A stretch of DNA of 23,718 nucleotides from an uncultured Eubacteriales bacterium (GTDB lineage Bacteria > Bacillota > Clostridia > Oscillospirales > CAG-272), in NCBI GenBank assembly GCA_934365155.1, contig CAKRMZ010000024.1, positions 1 to 23,718 of the forward strand. The letters run 5' to 3'. The notes beneath the pieces were generated by a model, which was not told the DNA's origin, did not search any database, and saw nothing but the letters and a program-made list of their open reading frames with translations. Shown in pieces: positions 8,016-15,735 of this stretch. The number at the start of each line of letters is the position of its first letter. Positions within the stretch are counted from its first letter, which is position 1. The position numbers and the translations under genes were made by a program.

Positions 8016-8468
8016 ATGGCCTTTAAAGATTTTTTCAGAAACAGATCCGAGGATGAAGATTTTGACGGATATGATGAGGGTGGATACGGCGATATCTATG
8101 ATGATCAGCCGGATTTTAACCACAATGATGCACAACAGCCGACAATGGGAATCGGATCAAGTTCTTCAGCACTCGAGCTTAAAGTAGTAAAGCCGGAACG
8201 CTTTGACTGTGTTCCGCAAATTGCAGATCATTTGATGAATCATCGCACGGTTGTCTTGAATTTGGAGGCAACCAATAAAGAGACTGCCAGAAGACTAATC
8301 GATTTCTTGAGCGGTGTAGCGTATTCTATCAACGGTCAATTAAAGAGAGTTGCCAACAATACTTATGTAATTACTCCCGAAAATGTAGATGTTTCCGGCG
8401 AGCAAATTCGTGAGGATAAAACACAAAATGCTCAGGCTGCCAAAGTAACTGACGATTTTGAAGACTGA
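8016..8468 (+). CDS. sepF: Cell division protein SepF
   Basis: Membrane-binding FtsZ anchor and septum assembly factor; polymerises into rings that tether FtsZ. The N-terminus MAFKDFFRNR resembles the amphipathic membrane-targeting helix, followed by an acidic, flexible linker (11-50) and the SepF core at about 54-128 (LELKVVKPERF, VVLNLEATNKETARRLIDFLSG, NTYVITPENV). An in-frame ATG at 7998 exists, but TGGAGGA overlaps it, so the ATG at 8016 is the start and the product is 150 residues. It is the last gene before the terminator at 8579-8604, and no ftsZ or ftsA is in the window. Confidence 0.95.
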   Translation: MAFKDFFRNRSEDEDFDGYDEGGYGDIYDDQPDFNHNDAQQPTMGIGSSSSALELKVVKPERFDCVPQIADHLMNHRTVVLNLEATNKETARRLIDFLSGVAYSINGQLKRVANNTYVITPENVDVSGEQIREDKTQNAQAAKVTDDFED

Positions 8469-8578
8469 GAATTTGATAAACTGTTTTTTGAATCATCCTG
8501 CCGATGACAAAAAATATGCGTTTTCATTTTGATTGATCTTAAATCATATGAAACAGGGATAATAAACAAAAAGGTTGT

Positions 8579-8604
8579 GAAAAAGGCACGTTTGTGCCTT
8601 TTTC
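8579..8604 (+). terminator. Intrinsic terminator between sepF and yggT
   Basis: GAAAAAGGCAC (8579-8589) pairs perfectly with GTGCCTTTTTC (8594-8604) around a GTTT loop; the T run lies within the 3' arm. It splits the division cluster. I found no clear promoter between it and yggT, so the downstream genes may depend on readthrough or on a promoter I cannot recognise. Confidence 0.8.
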
Positions 8605-8658
8605 AATATCTCAATGAATCCGATTCATCTCTTTCAATGGAAGGAAAGGAGAAATTTC

Positions 8659-8940
8659 TTGACAGTTCTGGTCTATGTGTTTTGTCAAGTAGTGCGCTGC
8701 TTTGTGACGGCATTGCAGTTTGCAATGATAATCCGTGCAGTATTCAGCTGGTTTATGCCGGACGATAGTCATCCGCTGATGAAATTTTTGCTTTCCGTAA
8801 CGGAGCCGGTTATTTTTCCGGTTCGGGTGATATTGGATCGTTTTGAATCTTTACAGCGAATCCCCATAGATATTTCTTTTTTTGTAACATATATTTTGCT
8901 TTCCTTGATACAAATGGCCCTTCCATATGTTCATTTATAA
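8659..8940 (+). CDS. yggT: YggT family membrane protein
   Basis: Small integral membrane protein (93 residues) with two hydrophobic segments, about 3-33 and 72-92, separated by a short loop carrying the family's PxxxxxSVTEPVIFPVR-like motif at about 39-56. Its counterpart in Bacillus is YlmG, next to SepF and DivIVA; in cyanobacteria and plastids the family affects nucleoid or division organisation. The frame has an ATG at 8614 with no ribosome binding site; a TTG at 8659 has AAAGGAG (8645-8651) 7 nt upstream and gives the usual family length, so I use TTG. Confidence 0.88.
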   Translation: MTVLVYVFCQVVRCFVTALQFAMIIRAVFSWFMPDDSHPLMKFLLSVTEPVIFPVRVILDRFESLQRIPIDISFFVTYILLSLIQMALPYVHL

Positions 8941-8973
8941 TGACTGATTAATCGCAAAAAGGAGTTGTGACAC

Positions 8974-9591
8974 ATGATTCCGCCACATGAATTAAAAAAC
9001 AAGAGCTTTTCCAGATCGGTTCGGGGATATAATATTTCCGAGGTGGACGAGTATCTTTCCTTTATTATCGAAAAATATACTGAACTATACCGTGCGAATG
9101 ACGAACTTGAAAAAAAACTGCGTGTTGTAAAGGCACGTTTGGATATTGTTCAAAATGAAGAGCATTCGATTCAAAGTGCCCTGATTGATGCGCATAAAAC
9201 CAGCAAGGATATTATTGACGGTGCGAATACCTGCGCGGATAATATTGTGGCGTTGACCAAGAAAAACTGCAATGAAATCTTAGTAGAGTTCGGTCATAAT
9301 TTAGAGACAGATCGCCGCGCTTTGGCGGATTTAAAAAATGAGCTGGAAACATTTCGCAATACGTTGCTTACCAGCTACAGCGCCCATATTGACTTAATTA
9401 ATTCACTGAGTGAAAAACCGATTGCCGATTCGGCAGAGCTTTGTTCTAAAAATTCTGCGGATTACATCACGGAAGTGATGACGAAAGTGTCAAATGAGAT
9501 GAACGGTGAAAAAGATATTGAAGATGCAGCTTCCGGTGCAGCTTCAAATGATGAAGCGGATTCTGCAGATCAGAATGTTGTTTCAAACTGA
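8974..9591 (+). CDS. divIVA: DivIVA domain protein
   Basis: Polar/septal scaffold that senses negative membrane curvature. The first 60 residues are the conserved DivIVA domain (IPPHELKNKSFSRSVRGYNISEVDEYLSFI at 2-31), with the Arg-rich membrane-insertion loop replaced by FSRSVRGY. Heptad-like helical segments run at about 34-65 and 100-140. The last 60 residues are acidic and likely unstructured. Length 205. AAAGGAG (8958-8964) supports the ATG at 8974. Order sepF, yggT, divIVA, lspA matches the Bacillus ylm/divIVA region, except that ylmH and ileS are absent here. Confidence 0.93.
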   Translation: MIPPHELKNKSFSRSVRGYNISEVDEYLSFIIEKYTELYRANDELEKKLRVVKARLDIVQNEEHSIQSALIDAHKTSKDIIDGANTCADNIVALTKKNCNEILVEFGHNLETDRRALADLKNELETFRNTLLTSYSAHIDLINSLSEKPIADSAELCSKNSADYITEVMTKVSNEMNGEKDIEDAASGAASNDEADSADQNVVSN

Positions 9592-9618
9592 AAACAGATA
9601 CCTCAAGAAAGACTGAAT

Positions 9619-9650
9619 TCACCGCAGATTGATTCTGCGGTGATTGTTTT
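9619..9650 (+). terminator. Hairpin with short T tract before lspA
   Basis: TCACCGCAGA (9619-9628) pairs with TCTGCGGTGA (9634-9643) around a 5-nt loop, followed by TTGTTTT (9644-9650). The lspA ribosome binding site AAGGAG begins at the next base. It may be a weak terminator or attenuator between divIVA and lspA. Confidence 0.6.
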
Positions 9651-9661
9651 AAGGAGACAAA

Positions 9662-10147
9662 ATGGTTCTGAACTTTTTACTTGTTTTTGGAGTTGTGCTT
9701 ATCGATCAGCTTTCCAAGCAGTGGGTTGTTCGATTTTTTGAATCTGTCGGAGACAGCATCCCGATTATAAACGGTGTGCTGCATTTGACGTATATCACCA
9801 ATGACGGAGCCGCCTTCGGCATGCTGGATAATTGCCGGTGGTTGTTTTTAATCATTTCGGCGGTTGCCATTGCCGCTATGCCGGTGCTTCTTTATGTTTA
9901 CCGCAAATCCGGAAATCTGATTCGATTCGGACTTTGTTTTATTGCAGGCGGCGGTATCGGTAATATGATAGACCGCCTGTTCTATCCCGGCGGTGAGGTT
10001 GTGGATTTTATCGACTTTCGACTGATTCATTTTGCCGTATTTAATATAGCCGATAGCTTCGTTACAATAGGCTGCGCGCTGATTTTCCTTTACTTTATTA
10101 AATGTGAGATTTTGCCGTATTTTCGCGCGAAGAAGGACTCGGTATGA
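9662..10147 (+). CDS. lspA: Lipoprotein signal peptidase (signal peptidase II)
   Basis: Integral-membrane aspartyl protease that removes signal peptides from prolipoproteins after diacylglyceryl modification. Four hydrophobic segments fit the fold. Family blocks are DQLSKQWV (15-22), ITNDGAAFGML (45-55), AGGGIGNMIDR (95-105), GGEVVDFIDF (110-119) and FNIADS (127-132). The conserved aspartates Asp104, Asp115 and Asp131 include the catalytic pair. Length 161 is normal. AAGGAG (9651-9656) is 5 nt before the ATG. The stop overlaps the next start as ATGA, so translation with the pseudouridine synthase is coupled. Confidence 0.96.
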   Translation: MVLNFLLVFGVVLIDQLSKQWVVRFFESVGDSIPIINGVLHLTYITNDGAAFGMLDNCRWLFLIISAVAIAAMPVLLYVYRKSGNLIRFGLCFIAGGGIGNMIDRLFYPGGEVVDFIDFRLIHFAVFNIADSFVTIGCALIFLYFIKCEILPYFRAKKDSV

Positions 10148-11079
10148 TCATTCGGGTAAATGATGAGGACCATGGCTGCCGTGTGGATGCATTTGTCAGC
10201 CGGGAATGCAATATCAGCCGTGCGATGGCACAGAAATTAATCGGTGCAAATCATGTTTTAGTGCAAAATAAGATATGTGAAAAAAACTGCCGTTTGAGTG
10301 CTGGAGATACGGTATCTGTGGAAATTCCCGAGGCGGTTCCTCTTGCCGTGCTCCCGGAGCCGATTGCTCTGGATATTGTTTATGAAGACGCGGATTTGAT
10401 TGTTGTTAACAAGCCCAAAGGGATGGTAGTCCATCCGGCAGCAGGAAACGAAACAGGTACCTTAGTCAATGCACTGCTTTTCCATTGTGGAAGTTCGCTT
10501 TCGGGAATCGGCGGTGTTTTGCGCCCCGGTATCGTGCATCGGATTGACAAAGATACAAGCGGAATGATTGTTGTTGCCAAAAATGATCGCACACATATTG
10601 CACTTTCGGAGCAGCTTAAGACCCATACATTACATCGGGTTTATCACACGATTGTGCTTGGCAATATAAAAGAAGATACCGGTAGCGTTAACGCGCCGAT
10701 CGGCCGGAGTTTGCGGGATCGCAAAAAAATGGCGGTTGTAGCGGGAGGCAAGCCTTCTGTTACCCATTACAGAGTGCTGTTGCGGCCGGAGGGATTTTGT
10801 TATTTGGAATGTCGATTGGAAACCGGACGGACACACCAGATCCGTGTTCATATGGCCCATATCGGCCATCCGATACTCGGTGACGAGGTTTACGGGAACG
10901 GTAAAAACAAATTTGAAATGCAAAACCGTAGTTTGCTGCAAGGACAGTGCCTGCATGCAAAGGAAATCGGCTTTATTCATCCTGCCACAGGAGAGGAAAT
11001 GCATTTTGAATCGCCTTTGCCGAATTACTTTCAAACGATTCTTCATAAGCTTGCTGCCAGAGCCGAAAAAAATTTGTAA
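10144..11079 (+). CDS. rluD: RluD-family rRNA pseudouridine synthase (YlyB-like)
   Basis: Isomerises uridine to pseudouridine in large-subunit rRNA; the exact target positions cannot be read from sequence. An N-terminal S4 RNA-binding domain occupies about 11-60. The catalytic motif HRIDKDTSG is at 132-140, with Asp135 as the nucleophile. GRTHQIRVHMAHIGHPILGDEVYG (about 229-252) is the conserved C-terminal block. Length 311 fits RluA/RluD types. Its start overlaps the lspA stop by 4 nt. In Bacillus the same lspA-ylyB pair is followed directly by pyrR; here pyrR is about 8 kb away on the other strand. Confidence 0.93.
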   Translation: MIIRVNDEDHGCRVDAFVSRECNISRAMAQKLIGANHVLVQNKICEKNCRLSAGDTVSVEIPEAVPLAVLPEPIALDIVYEDADLIVVNKPKGMVVHPAAGNETGTLVNALLFHCGSSLSGIGGVLRPGIVHRIDKDTSGMIVVAKNDRTHIALSEQLKTHTLHRVYHTIVLGNIKEDTGSVNAPIGRSLRDRKKMAVVAGGKPSVTHYRVLLRPEGFCYLECRLETGRTHQIRVHMAHIGHPILGDEVYGNGKNKFEMQNRSLLQGQCLHAKEIGFIHPATGEEMHFESPLPNYFQTILHKLAARAEKNL

Positions 11080-11099
11080 ACTGTTCGGGAGTATATCGA

Positions 11100-11999
11100 A
11101 TGAAACATATTACATTAGTTGCGCCGGCTAAAATTAATCTTTGTTTGGATGTAACGGAGAGGCGCGCTGACGGGTACCATAATATTGAAAGCATTATGCA
11201 GAGCGTATCCTTGAATGATCGGGTAGAGCTCTATCGCTCGGATGAAGATTCGGAGGATTTTATCAAACGAATTGCTTTTGGGTGTAATAATACAGACATT
11301 CCGTGCGATGAAAAAAACTTAGCGCATCGTGCGGCACTTGCTTTCTTTGATTATTGCGCGATCGAAAAATACGATATTCAAATCGAAATTCATAAAAACA
11401 TTCCCGTGTCAGCCGGTCTTGCCGGAGGAAGCACCGATGCGGCAGCTACGATTTTAGCATTGAATGAGCTTTATGAAACCGGGTTGAACGTTGATACTCT
11501 TTGCCAAATCGGCGCTACGTTCGGCGCAGACGTCCCGTTTTGTATTCGCCGCGGAATTTACCGCGCGACGGGAATCGGTGATGAATTAAGAGCGGTTCCC
11601 AAAATGCCACCCTGCAGCATAGTGATTGCAATAGATGGTTATGGTGTGTCTACACCGTGGGCTTACGGGGAATTGGATCGAATTTCGATTCGCTTGCATC
11701 CGAGTGCGGTTAAAATGGAGCGCGCACTGACTGCAGGAGAGCTCGGCGCTGTCCTTTCGGAAATGGGAAATGTGTTTGAAGAAGCGGTGCTTCCATATCA
11801 TCAAAAGGCCGCTGATCTTAAAAAAAGGATGCAGGAATACGGCGCGGATATTGCGCTGATGAGCGGCAGCGGACCGTCGATTTTCGGCGTGTTTTCCAAT
11901 CCCAAAAAGGCAAAGGCCGCCTTAAGAAAGTTGCGTCGCAGCGGCATTTGTGCATATCTTTGTCGGCCATATTACCCCTCTTTAATTGATCCGGCTTGA
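11100..11999 (+). CDS. ispE: 4-diphosphocytidyl-2-C-methyl-D-erythritol kinase
   Basis: ATP-dependent GHMP kinase of the non-mevalonate (MEP) isoprenoid pathway. The catalytic Lys11 lies in APAKINLCLDV, the glycine-rich ATP loop is AGLAGGSTDAAA (105-116), and the catalytic Asp144 is in FGADVPF. A C-terminal GSGPSIFGVF near 256-265 completes the GHMP pattern. Length 299 is normal. CGGGAG (11086-11091) precedes the ATG by 8 nt, and the gene follows the pseudouridine synthase by 20 nt. The nearby miaA enzyme uses the pathway's product dimethylallyl diphosphate, but this is not evidence of coregulation. Confidence 0.95.
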   Translation: MKHITLVAPAKINLCLDVTERRADGYHNIESIMQSVSLNDRVELYRSDEDSEDFIKRIAFGCNNTDIPCDEKNLAHRAALAFFDYCAIEKYDIQIEIHKNIPVSAGLAGGSTDAAATILALNELYETGLNVDTLCQIGATFGADVPFCIRRGIYRATGIGDELRAVPKMPPCSIVIAIDGYGVSTPWAYGELDRISIRLHPSAVKMERALTAGELGAVLSEMGNVFEEAVLPYHQKAADLKKRMQEYGADIALMSGSGPSIFGVFSNPKKAKAALRKLRRSGICAYLCRPYYPSLIDPA

Positions 12000-12004
12000 A
12001 ATTA

Positions 12005-12033
12005 TTGACAAACTTTGATAATCAGTCTATAAT
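12005..12033 (+). promoter_or_regulatory. Consensus sigma-A promoter of the DUF1858 gene
   Basis: TTGACA (12005-12010) and TATAAT (12028-12033) are both perfect and are separated by 17 bp, the strongest-looking promoter in the window. It lies 41 bp before the small ORF. Confidence 0.9.
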
Positions 12034-12074
12034 AAGGTTATACTATATCAGAAAAACAACGGAGGCAAACGGAA

Positions 12075-12275
12075 ATGAAAGTAACAAAAGAGAGCATTAT
12101 CGGTGATGTTTTGGATTATGATGCAGGTACCGCGCAATTCTTTATGGAAATCGGTATGCACTGCTTGGGATGCCCCTCTGCACGCGGCGAATCGATAGAG
12201 GATGCATGCATGGTGCACGGAACAGATGCCGATGCGTTGGTAGAAAAGATTAATGAATATCTTGCAAACAAATAA
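12075..12275 (+). CDS. DUF1858 domain protein, small CxxC redox-type protein
   Basis: A 66-residue soluble protein that is almost entirely a DUF1858 domain, of the 'hybrid-cluster-protein-associated redox disulfide' type. Cys30 and Cys33 form CLGC, followed by PSARGESIEDAC (34-45), the family signature; Cys45 is a third cysteine. The family is small and biochemically undefined. A thiol, metal or iron-sulphur related role is inferred from the CxxC only. GGAGG (12061-12065) is 9 nt before the ATG. The gene is a single transcription unit: perfect promoter upstream, strong terminator downstream, which suggests high, independent expression. Confidence 0.88.
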   Translation: MKVTKESIIGDVLDYDAGTAQFFMEIGMHCLGCPSARGESIEDACMVHGTDADALVEKINEYLANK

Positions 12276-12297
12276 ACCGATGCGCTGAAATTTGAAT

Positions 12298-12346
12298 AAT
12301 ATACGCATAATGCACGCGCTTTTGCTTGTTTATGCGTATATTTTTT
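12298..12346 (+). terminator. Intrinsic terminator after the DUF1858 gene
   Basis: AATATACGCATAA (12298-12310) pairs perfectly over 13 bp with TTATGCGTATATT (12330-12342) around a 19-nt loop, and a six-T run ends at 12346. The trmK ribosome binding site starts about 10 nt further on. Confidence 0.88.
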
Positions 12347-12369
12347 ATGAATTTTAGGAGGGCTCCAAG

Positions 12370-13077
12370 TTGAAAGCAAAAAAACTTGAATTGTCTCCGC
12401 GGCTTTTGTGCGTTTGTGAAATGGTCCGGCGGGGAGCATGTATTGCGGATATCGGGACGGATCATGCTTTTGTGCCGATATATTTGGTTCAAAGCGGAAG
12501 GATCCGGTTTGCGATTGCCTCCGATGTCGCACCGGGACCGTTATCCAAAGCGCGCGAGATGGTTTGTGAAAATCATATGGAGGATAAAATCCATGTTCGA
12601 CTGTCGGATGGGTTGGCTGAGATTCTGCCGGATGAGGCGGAGGATATTATTATTTCCGGTATGGGCGGCGAGACGATTCTTTCTATTATTGATGCGGCCC
12701 CCTGGCTTCAATCCCCAAAAATCCGTTTGATTCTGCAGCCGATGACGATGCAGGCCAAATTGCGCAAGGGGTTGCTTTCCAGAGGATTTTATATTACCGA
12801 TGAAAAGATATGCCGCGAAGGCTTTCGGATCTATCAGATTATTGCTTTTGAATACGACGGTCAAAGCCGTACGGCAGATCCTCTTATGAATGAGATCGGA
12901 CCGATTATTTATCAAAACAGGGCACAGGACGCAGCGCTTTTTTCAGCCTATCTTGAACAGCGGATCCGAGTTTTAAATACTGTGATTTCCGGCAAAAGAA
13001 AAGCCGGCATTGATGTTTCTGATGAACAGCAATTGCAAAATCAGTTTTTGAAAATGAGAGAGGAGTGTTGCAAATGA
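12370..13077 (+). CDS. trmK: tRNA (adenine(22)-N(1))-methyltransferase
   Basis: SAM-dependent methyltransferase that makes m1A22 in the D-loop region of tRNA. Motif I DIGTDHA is at 27-33, an acidic ribose-binding turn SDVAPGPL at 51-58, and the catalytic region ISGMGGETI at 95-103, as in B. subtilis YqfN/TrmK. The C-terminal half is helical, as in the family's coiled-coil domain. The start is TTG at 12370 with AGGAGGG (12356-12362) 7 nt upstream. The stop overlaps the next ATG as ATGA. In Bacillus the same pair (yqfN-yqfO) lies next to sigA, which is not in this window. Confidence 0.93.
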   Translation: MKAKKLELSPRLLCVCEMVRRGACIADIGTDHAFVPIYLVQSGRIRFAIASDVAPGPLSKAREMVCENHMEDKIHVRLSDGLAEILPDEAEDIIISGMGGETILSIIDAAPWLQSPKIRLILQPMTMQAKLRKGLLSRGFYITDEKICREGFRIYQIIAFEYDGQSRTADPLMNEIGPIIYQNRAQDAALFSAYLEQRIRVLNTVISGKRKAGIDVSDEQQLQNQFLKMREECCK

Positions 13078-13868
13078 CAACAGTTCGCGATGTGTTTGCG
13101 TTTTTAGAAGAAAAAATTCCGCGGAGCCTTAGCTTGAATTGGGATCATGACGGTTTGATGTGCAGCACTGATTTGGATGCTGAGGTTCACAAAATTTTAT
13201 TGAGTTTAGATATGACGCGTGAAGCATTGCGCTATGCAAAACAACAGAGCTGTAATGTATGCGTTACGCATCATCCTCTGATATTTTCTCCGATTGATTC
13301 CGTTCATCCCGATACAGCGAAGGGACAAATATTGATTGAGTCTATTCGTTCCGGAATTTCGGTGCTTTCCTATCATACACGTCTTGACAGACTTTCGGGT
13401 GGGGTCAATGATGTTTTGGCACAGCTTTTGAAGTTGCAGGATGTTCGTCCCTTTGGCTCCCCGCAGGAGGAGGTCGGAAGAATCGGAGCGCTTCCCGTTG
13501 CGATGGAATTCCGTTCTTTTTGTGAAATGCTTCGACTTGTATTGGGGACGCCGTGTTTAACTTGCAGCACTCATCCGGATTTTGTACGCCGTATCGCGGT
13601 TCTCGGCGGTTCTGGAAAGTCAGATTGGCAAATGGCTTTGAAGGCCGGCGCGGATGTATTTGTCACCGGTGAGATGACGTATAACACAATGATTGATGCT
13701 TTTAATGAAGGGTTCTGCGTGATCGAGGCCGGGCATGATTATACGGAAAAACCTGTGATGCAGGCACTTGAGGTTTTGCTTAAGGAGCGTTTTCCGAATG
13801 TGGAGACAGCGCATTTTGATATCAGCTCTTCATTGGTGCGAATAAACGGAGGAAAAAATGGCATTTGA
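13074..13868 (+). CDS. Nif3-like dinuclear metal-centre protein (YqfO type, short form)
   Basis: A member of the NIF3/GTP cyclohydrolase I type 2-like family, which forms hexameric toroids with a two-metal site; the physiological reaction is unsettled. Metal ligand candidates are His66/His67 in THHPL, Asp105 in HTRLD, and His221 with Glu225 in EAGHDYTEK. At 264 residues it lacks the central PII-like insertion of the long Bacillus YqfO form. The frame begins at a GTG (13065), but the ATG at 13074 follows AGAGGAG (13059-13065) and makes an ATGA overlap with trmK, so it is the likely start. Confidence 0.92.
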   Translation: MTTVRDVFAFLEEKIPRSLSLNWDHDGLMCSTDLDAEVHKILLSLDMTREALRYAKQQSCNVCVTHHPLIFSPIDSVHPDTAKGQILIESIRSGISVLSYHTRLDRLSGGVNDVLAQLLKLQDVRPFGSPQEEVGRIGALPVAMEFRSFCEMLRLVLGTPCLTCSTHPDFVRRIAVLGGSGKSDWQMALKAGADVFVTGEMTYNTMIDAFNEGFCVIEAGHDYTEKPVMQALEVLLKERFPNVETAHFDISSSLVRINGGKNGI

Positions 13869-15612
13869 TGCAGGAATGTTGGCAGCGGTTGCAAGCGAAA
13901 TTTCATCGTTTATCGGCGCGCGCCTTGAAAAGATTGCACAGCCGGAGAAGGATGAGGTCATTTTAAGCCTGCATCACGGAGGCAGTTCGCAGAAATTATC
14001 GGTGTGTATATCTCCAAGCTCGTCTCGGATTAATTTTACGGCATGTCAAAAGGATAATCCGCTTGTTCCGCCGATGTTTTGCACATTGTTGCGCAAGCAT
14101 TTGTCCTCGGCAAAGCTGTGTGCGGTGTCTCAGCCCAATTTTGAGCGCATGCTGCGACTTTCGTTTTCCGCTCGAGATGAGATGGGCTTCGATTGCGAAC
14201 GGGTGCTGATTGTTGAAATTATGGGCAAATACAGCAACCTTGTTTTGTGTGACGGGGAGGATAAAATTCTCGGCGTGCTTCGTCCGGTTGATTTTACGAC
14301 CAGCTCACGCCGTCAGGTCTTGAGCGGAATGAAATATGAGCTTCCGCCGTCGCAGAACAAATACAATCCGCTGACAGTCAGTAAGGAACAATTCTTTGAC
14401 TTGCTTGATCGTTTTCAATCGCAAAGCGTGGAAAAATGGATTTTACAAACATTTTGCGGAATTTCAAAATTGATCGCGCGTGAAATTGCATATGCCTATG
14501 GGGGCAGTGTGGATTGCACAGTCGATTCCGGTGATCGGGAACGTCTTTGGTTGGCGTTTGATTATGTCATGCGCGTGATTCGCAATGCGGAATTTTCACC
14601 GGTTGTTATTTATAATCAACAGCACATACCGGTGGAATATGCCTTTTTGCCGATTGCGCAATACGGCAATGCCATGCAGGTGGAGCGATGCCCAAGCGCA
14701 TCGGCGGCGATAGAGGACTATTTCTTTAAGAAAGAGCAGACAGAGCGGATTCATCAGCGCGGCGCGGATATATTCAAAATTCTTTCAACAGCAAAGGGAA
14801 GATTGGAGCGCAAAATAGCCGTACAACACAGTGAACTTGCTGAATGTGCGAAAAAGGAAGAAAATAAGCATTTCGGCGATCTGATTACCGCAAATTTATA
14901 TCAGCTTCGGCGCGGGGCCGAGGCAGTGAGTTTGACCGACTATTCCAAAGAGGATTGTCCGACAGTAGTTTTACATTTGGATTCCCGTCTTTCACCGGCG
15001 CAGAATGCACAATTTTATTATAAGCTTTATAACAAAGCAAAGCGAGCCGAGGCAGAGCTGCATCTGCAAATTGCCAAAGCCGAGGCGGAGCTTTTGTATT
15101 TGAATACGGTAGAGGAATCGCTTCGGAAATCGGAAAATGAAAGCGATCTCAGCGAAATACGGGAAGAGCTTTATCACAGCGGCTATGCTTCTAAAATGAA
15201 GAAATCGGGAGCAAATGCAAAAAAACATATTCCGAAGCCTTTGCGATTTTGCTCATCAAACGGTTATCTGATTCTCTGTGGGAAAAATAATGTACAAAAT
15301 GATTACATCAGCATGAAAGTTGCATCCAAGCAGGATTATTGGTTTCATGTGAAGAATATGCCCGGATCGCATGTGATTTTGGTGTGCAGCGGCAAAGATG
15401 AGCCGAAGGAAATCGACTTTACGGAGGCCTGTGAAATAGCGGCATATTATTCAAAGGCACGTGAAAGCACGGGTGCGGAGGTTGATTATACCTTGGTGAA
15501 AAACTTGAAAAAGCCCTCGGGGGCCGTGCCCGGATATGTAATTTACCATACAAACTATTCTGCTTATGTAAAGCCGAAAAACGGGAATTTGTGGGATGAC
15601 GGTAAGCAGTGA
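13858..15612 (+). CDS. rqcH: RqcH, NFACT-family ribosome quality control factor
   Basis: Binds the obstructed large ribosomal subunit with peptidyl-tRNA and recruits tRNA-Ala to add C-terminal Ala tails; often annotated fibronectin/fibrinogen-binding protein (Fbp/PavA). The NFACT-N domain is at about 1-180 (MAFDAGML; EIMGKYSNLVL at 120-130). Two helices forming a coiled coil are at about 300-430, and the NFACT-R (DUF814) domain is at about 455-570, with YWFHVKNMPGSHVIL near 497-511. Asp4 is kept; at the activity-critical Asp-Arg pair this protein has Glu96-Arg97 (FERML). Length 584 is typical. Its start overlaps the Nif3-like stop by 11 nt, with CGGAGG (13847-13852). Followed by a hairpin terminator. 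Confidence 0.93.
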   Translation: MAFDAGMLAAVASEISSFIGARLEKIAQPEKDEVILSLHHGGSSQKLSVCISPSSSRINFTACQKDNPLVPPMFCTLLRKHLSSAKLCAVSQPNFERMLRLSFSARDEMGFDCERVLIVEIMGKYSNLVLCDGEDKILGVLRPVDFTTSSRRQVLSGMKYELPPSQNKYNPLTVSKEQFFDLLDRFQSQSVEKWILQTFCGISKLIAREIAYAYGGSVDCTVDSGDRERLWLAFDYVMRVIRNAEFSPVVIYNQQHIPVEYAFLPIAQYGNAMQVERCPSASAAIEDYFFKKEQTERIHQRGADIFKILSTAKGRLERKIAVQHSELAECAKKEENKHFGDLITANLYQLRRGAEAVSLTDYSKEDCPTVVLHLDSRLSPAQNAQFYYKLYNKAKRAEAELHLQIAKAEAELLYLNTVEESLRKSENESDLSEIREELYHSGYASKMKKSGANAKKHIPKPLRFCSSNGYLILCGKNNVQNDYISMKVASKQDYWFHVKNMPGSHVILVCSGKDEPKEIDFTEACEIAAYYSKARESTGAEVDYTLVKNLKKPSGAVPGYVIYHTNYSAYVKPKNGNLWDDGKQ

Positions 15613-15620
15613 CGAAAATT

Positions 15621-15656
15621 CAAAGAGTGGCGCCGATGATACTGCGCCACTCTTTG
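15621..15656. terminator. Bidirectional terminator between rqcH and the SLH protein gene
   Basis: CAAAGAGTGGCGC (15621-15633) pairs perfectly over 13 bp with GCGCCACTCTTTG (15644-15656) around a 10-nt loop. It lies between the converging ends of rqcH (15612) and the SLH gene (15736). T tracts are weak on both sides (minus strand AATTTT just after the stem). Confidence 0.75.
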
Positions 15657-15735
15657 ACTGCTCTTAAGATTCTCCATCGGCTTACATTGCCGACTGTTTG
15701 AAATTTTCCGCAAGTGTTTTCTGAATTAAAAATTT

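Noticed and set aside
8529..8768. Plus-strand 79-codon frame across the sepF-yggT gap
   Set aside because: It runs through the terminator and the yggT start, has no ribosome binding site and no recognisable domain.
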